Below, piece after piece: positions 6,367-12,135 of a stretch of DNA of 12,135 nt (position 1 is its first letter; each line of letters begins with the position of its first letter). The position numbers and the translations under genes are program-made. The DNA lies in contig CAUABY010000039.1 in NCBI GenBank assembly GCA_958427375.1, positions 1 through 12,135 of the forward strand, written 5' to 3'. Origin of the DNA: an uncultured Eubacteriales bacterium. Its GTDB lineage: Bacteria; Bacillota; Clostridia; Oscillospirales; Oscillospiraceae. The notes beneath the pieces were generated by a model. The model saw nothing but the letters and a program-made list of their open reading frames with translations, did no database searches and was not told where the DNA came from.

Positions 6367-7056
6367 TCAAACCTCCTTATTAAAACGGTAGCCGATGCCC
6401 TTGATGGTCTGGATATAGCGCGGGCTCTGCGGGTTTGGCTCCAGCTTCTTGCGCAGGCGGCTGATTATAGCCATGATATTGCTGTCGTCATAGAAATACT
6501 CTTCGCCCCAGACAGCCTCGTATATGCGCCGTTTGGTCAGAATCTTCCCCTGATTTTTCGCGCACAGCAGCAGTATGTCAAACTCTTTCGGCGGCAGCTC
6601 AAAGCAGCCCTTATCCGTGGTGATGCTGCGGCTGTCAAGGTCTATGGTAAGCCCGTCAAATTCAAGCCTTGTCAGCTCAGTCTGCCCGTTGAAGCGCGTA
6701 TACCTGCGGATGAGCGAGATGACGCGGGCTATGAGCTCGTCCATGTCAAAGGGCTTGGTCAGGTAATCGTCCGCCCCGGCGCGCAGACCGCGCACCTTGG
6801 AGGCGCTGTCATTTTTCGAGGTGAACATCAAAATCGGCAGGCTGTGTGCTTCCCGTATCTCGGCGAGGGTTTCAAAGCCGTCCATGCCGGGCATCATCAC
6901 ATCCAAAATGACAAGCTGATACTCCGCCTCCTCAAGCCTTGCAAGTCCCGCTCTCCCGTCTGGGCAATAGTCGGCCTCTATGTTCTCAGGCATGAGGCTC
7001 TTTTTTATCAGGATGCACAGCTCCCTGTCGTCGTCTATAATCAAAACTCTGTTCAT
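6367..7056 (-). CDS. OmpR/PhoB-family response regulator
   Basis: This is a 229-residue transcription factor with a receiver domain (about 1-118) and a winged-helix DNA-binding domain (about 128-228). The acidic pocket is IIDDD (8-10), the phosphorylation site is Asp52 in LDVMMPGMDG, the switch Thr is 79 and the conserved Lys is 101 in LTKPFD. The C-terminal domain has the ELPPKEFDILLLC and GYRFN motifs typical of OmpR-type regulators. The ATG at 7056 is preceded by AAGGAG with a spacing of seven. It is the first gene of a two-gene unit with the kinase. The probable target is the 11-bp repeat array at 5250-5293 in front of the ABC operon, since proteins of this family bind direct repeats with that period. 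Confidence 0.94.
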   Translation of the reverse strand: MNRVLIIDDDRELCILIKKSLMPENIEADYCPDGRAGLARLEEAEYQLVILDVMMPGMDGFETLAEIREAHSLPILMFTSKNDSASKVRGLRAGADDYLTKPFDMDELIARVISLIRRYTRFNGQTELTRLEFDGLTIDLDSRSITTDKGCFELPPKEFDILLLCAKNQGKILTKRRIYEAVWGEEYFYDDSNIMAIISRLRKKLEPNPQSPRYIQTIKGIGYRFNKEV

Positions 7057-7086
7057 GCCGCCGCTCCTTTCGCGCGTATAGTGCCA

Positions 7087-7125
7087 TAAGCAGACGGGAG
7101 CCGAACCACGCCGCCCGTCTGCTTA
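7087..7125. promoter_or_regulatory. 12-bp perfect inverted repeat at the start site of the regulator-kinase promoter
   Basis: TAAGCAGACGGG (7087-7098) and CCCGTCTGCTTA (7114-7125) form a perfect 12-bp dyad around 15 bases. It begins two bases downstream of the -10 element, so the predicted start (near 7120) falls inside it. No T-tract follows on either strand, so a terminator is unlikely. It could be an operator for a repressor or, if transcription starts slightly upstream, a stable hairpin at the mRNA 5' end. Confidence 0.6.
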
Positions 7126-7126
7126 A

Positions 7127-7155
7127 ATTATAATTCCCGGCCGCAGGCAAAACAA
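7127..7155 (-). promoter_or_regulatory. Promoter of the regulator-kinase unit
   Basis: On the minus strand TTGTTT (7155-7150) and TATAAT (7132-7127) are separated by 17 bases, giving a good sigma-A promoter with a consensus -10. The predicted start is near 7120, about 64 bases before the regulator ATG. Confidence 0.65.
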
Positions 7156-7217
7156 GCGCCGCCCGCATATTCCAAGGAAAATGCAAGGCAGCGCCCGGCG
7201 GCAGGGCTATATTTATG

Positions 7218-7255
7218 AAAAATCATCCCCGGCTGCGGCGCAGCCGGGGATGATT
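7218..7255 (-). terminator. Intrinsic terminator after the lipoprotein gene
   Basis: AATCATCCCCGGCTG (7255-7241 on the minus strand) pairs with its exact complement at 7235-7221, with one further C-G pair closing a three-base loop. A run of five Ts ends the structure (7222-7218). It lies 24 bases after the lipoprotein stop and insulates the regulator promoter from upstream transcription. Confidence 0.88.
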
Positions 7256-7278
7256 CATTTTACCTTATATGCTTATTC

Positions 7279-8088
7279 TCAGCTCTGGGGCTGGGCGGCA
7301 GCATCAGCGGGAGCCGCGGCGGAATCCTCCGCGGGGGCCTCGGTCTGAGCGCCCTCAAGCTCGAAGATGCGGAAGTTCTGCTCGTTGAGGCTGAGGAAGC
7401 TGTTGGTCTCGTCAGTGACTATGACAAGTGAGTAATCATGCTCGCCGTCATTGTACTTGAGTGTGCTTGCGCTGTCGAGAGCCCAAGTCACAGCGTCCTC
7501 CTCGCCGTCAAAGACCTCGGTACCGGTGCCGTCACCGCGGAGGATGAGGGTGTTTTCGGGGTTATCCCTGCACACAAGCTGCATGCCTACAAAAAGCTGC
7601 TTGATATTGTCGGGATTGCCGCGGACAAACCAAGTGGAAGTCTTGTAGTCATAGGCGGTGAATTCGTCGTTAAACACAATGTCTATGCGGCTCTCGCCCT
7701 CGGCGGCCTCCTCGTCGACAAGGTGGTTGTCCTCGGTCATGGCGCAGACAACGGTATCGGCAGTCTGGCCGTTTTCAACGCGGACATAGGCGATGCCGAT
7801 GCTGCTGTTATCGGCCGGGGTGAGGTAGAAATAGTTCTCGCCGCGCACACCGTCAACAAACCAAGCGTCGCCGCTGTGCTCCTCGCTCATGCTCTCGCCG
7901 ATGCTGAGCTGGGAGGGATTGATATTCGCCGCAGGCTTGAGCTTGCTGACATCGGAGATGGTCTCACCGGGGATTTCTTCAACCTTGCCCGTGCCGACAA
8001 CGTTGGCCTCGCTATTGCCGCAGGCGGCAAAGCTGAGCACCATTATGAGAGTAAGCGCTACTACGGCCGCAGGAATAAATTTTTTCAT
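7279..8088 (-). CDS. Putative lipoprotein of unknown function
   Basis: This is a 269-residue exported protein that I do not recognise as a named family. Residues 1-22 form a signal peptide (MKK, hydrophobic core), and Cys23 in FAACGN is the likely lipidation site. The mature region is acidic; it has two similar stretches (DAWFVDG and STWFVRGN) and a C-terminal segment of the type DGTG...W...L seen in small beta-sheet domains of clostridial lipoproteins, a weak resemblance only. The last 24 residues are a low-complexity Ala/Pro/Glu/Gln tail. The ATG at 8088 has AAGGAG eight bases upstream; an extension of 22 codons further upstream would run into the promoter and is rejected. It has its own promoter and terminator, so it is a single-gene unit between nagA and the two-component genes. 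Confidence 0.8.
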   Translation of the reverse strand: MKKFIPAAVVALTLIMVLSFAACGNSEANVVGTGKVEEIPGETISDVSKLKPAANINPSQLSIGESMSEEHSGDAWFVDGVRGENYFYLTPADNSSIGIAYVRVENGQTADTVVCAMTEDNHLVDEEAAEGESRIDIVFNDEFTAYDYKTSTWFVRGNPDNIKQLFVGMQLVCRDNPENTLILRGDGTGTEVFDGEEDAVTWALDSASTLKYNDGEHDYSLVIVTDETNSFLSLNEQNFRIFELEGAQTEAPAEDSAAAPADAAAQPQS

Positions 8089-8152
8089 TATATGTTCTCC
8101 TTTCGGTATCCATACAAGGGGCAATTCGGGTGTATATATGTACACACACCAC

Positions 8153-8181
8153 ATGATATCACATTGTTTGCAAATTTGAAA
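8153..8181 (-). promoter_or_regulatory. Promoter of the lipoprotein gene
   Basis: On the minus strand TGATATCAT (8161-8153) is an extended -10, and TTTCAA (8181-8176) lies 17 bases upstream as a weak -35. The start is expected near 8146, about 58 bases before the ATG. Confidence 0.5.
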
Positions 8182-8198
8182 CAGTTTTTTGCAAATTT
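8167..8198. repeat. Direct repeat TTTGCAAATTT at the lipoprotein promoter
   Basis: TTTGCAAATTT occurs at 8167-8177 and 8188-8198, 21 bases apart (two helical turns), overlapping and flanking the predicted -35 region. The arrangement looks like a regulator site; the region is AT-rich, so chance cannot be excluded. Confidence 0.4.
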
Positions 8199-8209
8199 AC
8201 ATAATATTT

Positions 8210-9319
8210 TTACAACTGTCCGTGGACGAGCTCGCCGCCGATGACAACGGCCTTGAGCTCAAGCTTTCTGTCCACGACCAAAAAGTCCGCAAACTTGCCG
8301 ATATTGAGAGAGCCAATCGCGTCAAAGCAGCCGATTGAACGCGCCGCGCCCTCGGTCATCATAAACACCGCGTGCTCAATGGGTATGCCGAAGGCGACAA
8401 GATTTCTAAGCTCGTCAAAGAGATTTGTGGAGGAGCCGGCAATCGTGCCGTCTTGCAGTCTGGCAAGGCCGTCTTTCATCACGATGGGCAGGCCGCCGAG
8501 TTCATACTCCCCGTCCGGCAGCCCCGCACAGCGCAGGGAATCACTGACGACAACAAGGCGCTCGCCGAACATTCTGTAGGCGGCGTTGATGACGGCGGGA
8601 TGTATATGCTTGCCGTCACAGATAAGCTCCACATCAGCGTTTGCCATGAGCGCCGCGCCGACGAGGCCGGGCTTTCTGTGGTGCAGCGGCTCCATGCCGT
8701 TGAAAAGATGCGTGACGTGCGTTGCGCCCGCCTCAAAGCCGCGCATGGCCGTGTCATAGTCGGCGGTGCTGTGGCCAAGCGAGACCACACATACCTTGGA
8801 CGCCTCGCGGATGAAGTCCAGCGCGCCGTCAACCTCCGGAGCGACGGTGATAAGGCGCACACGGTTGCCTGAGGCCTCGTTTATGCGCTTGAACATATCA
8901 ATATCCGGCGCGTGGAGATTGTCCGGGTTCTGCGCGCCGCGCTTTTCATAGGAGATGAACGGCCCTTCAAGGTGAATGCCCGCACAGCGCGCGCCCTTTT
9001 CTGTGCGCTTGAGCGCGGCGACGCTCTTGGCGGCCTTAATGAGCTCCGGCTCTTTGAGCGTCATGGTGGTGGCGACATAGCTTGTCACGCCGTGCGCGGC
9101 GTAATACTCGGCGAGCGCGGGCAGGGCGGCCTCGTCGCCGTCGCTCCAATCCGCGCCGACAGCGCCGTGCGTGTGTACGTCGATTAGGCCGGGGATGACA
9201 AGGTTTCCCTGAAGATCAACGCCCTCATCACAGCCGAAGTCGGTTATCGTTCTGCCGTACTCCATGCCGCCGTCTACAAAGCTGCCGTTCCAGTATAGTT
9301 TCGCGTTCTTGATTTTCAT
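8210..9319 (-). CDS. nagA: N-acetylglucosamine-6-phosphate deacetylase
   Basis: This cytoplasmic amidohydrolase removes acetate from GlcNAc-6-phosphate to give glucosamine-6-phosphate, a step in amino sugar use and cell-wall recycling. The 369-residue length is normal. The metal motif DVHTHG has His49 and His51, the metal-binding Glu118 is in HLEGPF, His183 is in LGHS and His204 is in THLFNGM. The substrate loop DGKHIHP lies at 235-241, and the catalytic Asp260 is in VSDSLRCAG. The ATG at 9319 has GGGGGA upstream and lies 21 bases after the HAD phosphatase stop, so the two are probably co-transcribed. No nagB is present in the window. Confidence 0.95.
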   Translation of the reverse strand: MKIKNAKLYWNGSFVDGGMEYGRTITDFGCDEGVDLQGNLVIPGLIDVHTHGAVGADWSDGDEAALPALAEYYAAHGVTSYVATTMTLKEPELIKAAKSVAALKRTEKGARCAGIHLEGPFISYEKRGAQNPDNLHAPDIDMFKRINEASGNRVRLITVAPEVDGALDFIREASKVCVVSLGHSTADYDTAMRGFEAGATHVTHLFNGMEPLHHRKPGLVGAALMANADVELICDGKHIHPAVINAAYRMFGERLVVVSDSLRCAGLPDGEYELGGLPIVMKDGLARLQDGTIAGSSTNLFDELRNLVAFGIPIEHAVFMMTEGAARSIGCFDAIGSLNIGKFADFLVVDRKLELKAVVIGGELVHGQL

Positions 9320-9340
9320 GCTTTTCCCCCTGATATGTAT

Positions 9341-10168
9341 TTATTGCAAAATAAAGTTTTCAACCGCCGTAGCAAAGCCGAACTCGTCGTTTGTGCCTGT
9401 GACGCGCTCTGCCGCCGCCTTTACCGCCTGTGCCGCGTTGCCCATGGCAATACCAAGACCCGCCGCGCGGAGCATGTCTATATCGTTCGTCCCATCACCG
9501 ATAGCGGCGCAGTCAGCAGGGGCAAGCCCCAGATGCGCGCAGAGCTCCGCAAGCCCCCTGCCCTTTCCGGCATCGGCGGCGTTGACCTCAATATTAGATT
9601 GGACGGATGTGGAGAACAAAAGTTCCGGGAAAAGTGACGGAAGTTTTGCTAATTCCAGATCGCGGCTGGCAGTATCGCGAAAATGCAGCTGGAGCTTCTG
9701 CACAGCGCAGTTTTTCTCGCGCAGGTAGGCTTTAAGCTCCGGCACCGTGCGGCGCATGGTCTTTATAAGGCGCAGGATGCCGGGGTCTTTTACATACTCG
9801 TCCGCCGCGTCGTACATCTGCCGCGTCATAAAGCCGAAGCCGTCCTGATAGCAGTCGTAGAGGCAGTCAAGACCGTCGGCGTATTCGTAAAACTCAATCG
9901 CGGCTTCGGGCGCGATGTCGGCGGAGTAAATGCAGCTGTCCTGCGCCGCGTCATAGACATACGCGCCGTTTATGCAGATAAAATAGCGGATAAAGGGCAG
10001 CTCTCTCAGCTCCCGCGGCAGCCCCGCGTATATGCGCCCCGTCGCCGGGACTATGTGTACGCCATTTTCCGCCGCGGCACGGAGCGCGGCTATATTCTCC
10101 GCCGGGATGCGCTTTTTGCTGTCCAGAAAAGTGCCGTCAAGGTCAAATGCCAAAAGTTTGTAGTTCAT
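9341..10168 (-). CDS. Cof-type HAD-superfamily phosphatase
   Basis: This is a 275-residue cytoplasmic HAD hydrolase of the Cof/type IIB group, which dephosphorylates sugar phosphates, nucleotides or cofactors. The true substrate cannot be read from sequence. Motif I is FDLDGTFLD (nucleophile Asp9, acid Asp11), motif II is the Thr in PATGR (43), Lys202 in AGKGRGL is motif III, and motif IV is GDGTND (224-229). The cap domain lies between about 85 and 195. The ATG at 10168 has AGAGGG upstream. It precedes nagA in the same unit, so a sugar-phosphate substrate is plausible but unproven. Confidence 0.9.
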   Translation of the reverse strand: MNYKLLAFDLDGTFLDSKKRIPAENIAALRAAAENGVHIVPATGRIYAGLPRELRELPFIRYFICINGAYVYDAAQDSCIYSADIAPEAAIEFYEYADGLDCLYDCYQDGFGFMTRQMYDAADEYVKDPGILRLIKTMRRTVPELKAYLREKNCAVQKLQLHFRDTASRDLELAKLPSLFPELLFSTSVQSNIEVNAADAGKGRGLAELCAHLGLAPADCAAIGDGTNDIDMLRAAGLGIAMGNAAQAVKAAAERVTGTNDEFGFATAVENFILQ

Positions 10169-10201
10169 GTTATCAAACCCTCTGTATTTTTGCTAATTTG
10201 A

Positions 10202-10230
10202 TTATCTCTCAAAGCGCCCTTTTTGGCAAG
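10202..10230 (-). promoter_or_regulatory. Promoter of the HAD-nagA unit
   Basis: On the minus strand TTGCCA (10230-10225) and GATAAT (10207-10202) are spaced by 17 bases. The start is expected near 10195, about 27 bases before the HAD ATG. It diverges from the transketolase promoter. Confidence 0.6.
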
Positions 10231-10254
10231 TATCTCTATGAATTTTTTTATTCT

Positions 10255-10283
10255 TGAACCCGCATGTGGGAGAGTGTATAATA
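10255..10283 (+). promoter_or_regulatory. Promoter of the transketolase genes
   Basis: TTGAAC (10255-10260) and a consensus TATAAT (10278-10283) are separated by 17 bases. The start is expected near 10290, leaving a 5' leader of about 56 bases. A near-palindrome CCCGCATGTGGG (10260-10271) sits between the two hexamers and might be an operator. Confidence 0.7.
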
Positions 10284-10345
10284 TTTTTGAAATATAAATA
10301 ATATCGTGATTTATGCGGTATTCTCAAAAAAACAGGAGGATAGCA

Positions 10346-11149
10346 ATGACGCTTCAGGAAAAGGCAAAGCAGCTTAGAATTGACACTATCAACGAGCTGT
10401 ACGCGGCGCAGTCCGGGCATCCGGGCGGCTCTCTCTCGTGTATTGACGCTCTCATCGCTCTCTATTACAATGTTATGAACGTGCGCCCGGACGACCCGCA
10501 GTGGGAGGACAGGGACAGGTTCGTGCTCAGCAAGGGGCACTGCTGCCCGGCGCTGTACGCGGTGCTGGCCGACAAGGGCTATTTTGACAAGAAAGAGCTT
10601 GCCACACTGCGCAAATACGGCAGCATTCTGCAAGGCCACCCCGACATGCGCAAAACCCCCGGCATCGACAGCAACACCGGCTCCCTCGGTCAGGGTATCT
10701 CCGTGGCCGTGGGCATGGCTATGGCCGCAAAGCTCGGCGGCAAGAGCTGCAAGGTGTACACCATGGTGGGTGACGGCGAGTGCCAGGAGGGACTTGTGTG
10801 GGAGGCCAGCATGGCCGCCGCGCACTACAAGCTCGATAACTTCACCGTTCTGCTCGACCACAACCGCCTGCAGATTGACGGCGCGAATGACGACGTGCTC
10901 TCCCTCGGTGACATTGTAGGCAAGTTCGCCGCTTTCGGCTTTGACACCTACACCGTTGACGGGCATGATATTGACGCCGTGACCGAGGCGCTCAAGGCGC
11001 CATTCACCCCCGGCAGGCCCAAGTTCATCTGCCTTGAGACGGTTAAGGGCAAGGGCGTGTCCTTTATGGAAAATCAGGCCGGCTGGCACGGCACAGCTAT
11101 AAAAACCGCGGACTATGAGGCCGCTATCAAGGAATTGGAGGCGCTCTGA
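10346..11149 (+). CDS. Transketolase, N-terminal (TPP-binding) subunit
   Basis: This is the first half of a split transketolase, which transfers two-carbon units between sugar phosphates in the non-oxidative pentose phosphate pathway. The 267-residue protein has SGHPGGSLS (23-31), SKGH (62-65), GSLGQG (112-117) and the TPP/Mg2+ motif GDGECQEG (142-149) with the paired Asn173 in DHNRLQ. The ATG at 10346 is preceded by AGGAGG with a spacing of six; an in-frame ATG 11 codons upstream has no ribosome site. Its stop overlaps the start of the C-terminal subunit by one base (TGATG). Split transketolases are common in Clostridia and archaea, so this is not a broken gene. Confidence 0.95.
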   Translation: MTLQEKAKQLRIDTINELYAAQSGHPGGSLSCIDALIALYYNVMNVRPDDPQWEDRDRFVLSKGHCCPALYAVLADKGYFDKKELATLRKYGSILQGHPDMRKTPGIDSNTGSLGQGISVAVGMAMAAKLGGKSCKVYTMVGDGECQEGLVWEASMAAAHYKLDNFTVLLDHNRLQIDGANDDVLSLGDIVGKFAAFGFDTYTVDGHDIDAVTEALKAPFTPGRPKFICLETVKGKGVSFMENQAGWHGTAIKTADYEAAIKELEAL

Positions 11150-12072
11150 TGGCTAAATCTACAAGAGAAGCATATGGCCAGACTCTGGCCGAGCTGGGCA
11201 AGGTCAATGACAAAATTGTCGCCATGGACGCGGATCTCTCCGGCTCCACTAAGACCGCCACTTTCGCCAAGGCATTCCCTGAGCGCTTTTTCAACTTCGG
11301 CATCGCGGAGGCTGACATGGTCTGCGCCGCCGCGGGTTTTGCGTTCTCCGGCTACATCCCCTTTGTCAGCACCTTCGCCATGTTCGGCTCAGGCCGCGCA
11401 TATGAGCAAATCAGAAACACCGTGGCCTACACCAACGCCAATGTAAAGCTCGCCTTCTCCCACTCCGGCCTCAGCGTCGGCGAGGACGGCGGCTCACATC
11501 AGGCGCTGGAGGATATCTCGCTCATGCGCACTCTGCCCAATATGACGGTGTTCTGCCCCTGCGACGCGAATGAGGCTGTCAAGGCCACCAAGGCAGCGGC
11601 TGAGATTGCCGGTCCTGTGTACCTGCGCCTTTCCCGCCCGAATACCGACATAGTCACCGCCGAGGACGATCCCTTTATCCCCGGCAAGGCCAACGTCCTG
11701 CGTGATGGCACGGACGCCGCCATCTTCGCCACGGGGCTTATGGTTCAGCGCGCGCTCAGGGCCGCTGATATGCTGGCTGAGGAGGGCATCAGCGCCGCTG
11801 TTGTAAACTTCCACACCATAAAACCGATTGACGAGGAGTGCGTACTCGGCTACAATGCCAAGGTTCGCGCCATTGTCACGGCGGAGGAGCACTTCATCAC
11901 CGGCGGCCTCGGCTCTGCCGTGGCGGAGGTTCTGGCGGGCAATGCCGGGGCGCGCTTCGGCCGCATCGGCGTGAACGACAAGTTCGGCCAGTCCGGCTCT
12001 CCTGACGTGCTCTTCGAGAAGTACGGTCTCACCGCCGAGGCGATTGCCGCCAAGGTCAAGGCTCTGCTGTAA
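11149..12072 (+). CDS. Transketolase, C-terminal (Pyr plus C-domain) subunit
   Basis: This is the second half of the split enzyme. It provides the pyrimidine-binding domain, with the conserved Glu54 in FGIAEADM that activates TPP, the FVSTFAMF stretch, GEDGGSHQ (111-118) and LRLSR, followed by a transketolase C-terminal domain from about residue 185. The 307-residue length is normal. GGAGG in the end of the N-subunit gene lies seven bases before the ATG, so the two are translationally coupled and made in similar amounts. Confidence 0.95.
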   Translation: MAKSTREAYGQTLAELGKVNDKIVAMDADLSGSTKTATFAKAFPERFFNFGIAEADMVCAAAGFAFSGYIPFVSTFAMFGSGRAYEQIRNTVAYTNANVKLAFSHSGLSVGEDGGSHQALEDISLMRTLPNMTVFCPCDANEAVKATKAAAEIAGPVYLRLSRPNTDIVTAEDDPFIPGKANVLRDGTDAAIFATGLMVQRALRAADMLAEEGISAAVVNFHTIKPIDEECVLGYNAKVRAIVTAEEHFITGGLGSAVAEVLAGNAGARFGRIGVNDKFGQSGSPDVLFEKYGLTAEAIAAKVKALL

Positions 12073-12110
12073 AGAGCGGTATATTGATTTTTTGCATTAT
12101 AGATAATCAG

Positions 12111-12135
12111 AAGCGGGGCGAAAATCGCCCCGCTT
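12111..12135 (+). terminator. Terminator stem after the transketolase genes, cut by the window edge
   Basis: AAGCGGGGCGA (12111-12121) and TCGCCCCGCTT (12125-12135) form a perfect 11-bp GC-rich stem with a three-base loop. The T-tract needed to confirm it would lie just beyond the window end. Confidence 0.75.

Noticed and set aside
5610..7089. Long plus-strand ORFs opposite the kinase and regulator
   Set aside because: They mirror well-supported minus-strand genes with complete catalytic motifs, and reflect GC-rich codon bias.
10202..11089. Long minus-strand ORF opposite transketolase N
   Set aside because: It is a shadow of the real gene: it has no motif, crosses both divergent promoters and has no ribosome site.
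10346..12072. Split transketolase as a frameshifted pseudogene
   Set aside because: Both halves are full-length subunits, each with its own ribosome site, and the two-gene form is normal in Clostridia.

Overview
The window reads as part of a chromosome from a fairly GC-rich anaerobic Firmicute, probably class Clostridia (Oscillospiraceae-like). This is an inference from the split two-subunit transketolase, the strong AGGAGG-type ribosome sites, canonical sigma-A promoters and a lantibiotic-immunity type ABC locus. No phage, IS, tRNA, rRNA or CRISPR signal was seen.

Layout: (1) 1-2163, plus strand: the 3' part of threonine synthase followed by homoserine kinase (thrC-thrB), the last steps of threonine synthesis. 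(2) 7132-2136, minus strand: a complete cell-envelope/antimicrobial-peptide response locus. A promoter drives an OmpR-family response regulator and a short histidine kinase. After a 377-base gap relative to the ABC ATPase comes a second transcription unit: a 48-codon candidate leader ORF, then LanF-type ATPase, LanE-type permease, LanG-type permease and a YxeA-family secreted protein. The second unit has its own extended -10 promoter preceded by four tandem 11-bp repeats, the spacing expected for an OmpR/PhoB-type regulator. (3) 8181-7218, minus strand: a lipoprotein of unknown function with its own promoter and a strong intrinsic terminator. (4) 10230-8210, minus strand: a Cof-type HAD phosphatase and N-acetylglucosamine-6-phosphate deacetylase (nagA), in one operon. 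(5) 10255-12135, plus strand: transketolase N- and C-terminal subunits, with a promoter and a terminator stem at the window edge.

How the locus probably works: the kinase senses envelope stress or a peptide, the regulator binds the 11-bp repeats and switches on leader-LanFEG-YxeA, and the transporter removes the peptide from the membrane. The layout resembles the Bacillus yxdJK-yxdLM-yxeA operon in having YxeA last, but carries a LanFEG transporter like clostridial cprABC instead of a BceAB type. The most unusual part is the leader region at 5061-5294: tandem operator repeats, a coupled small ORF, two hairpins, and a hairpin arm complementary to the LanF ribosome site. Housekeeping regions are otherwise ordinary.
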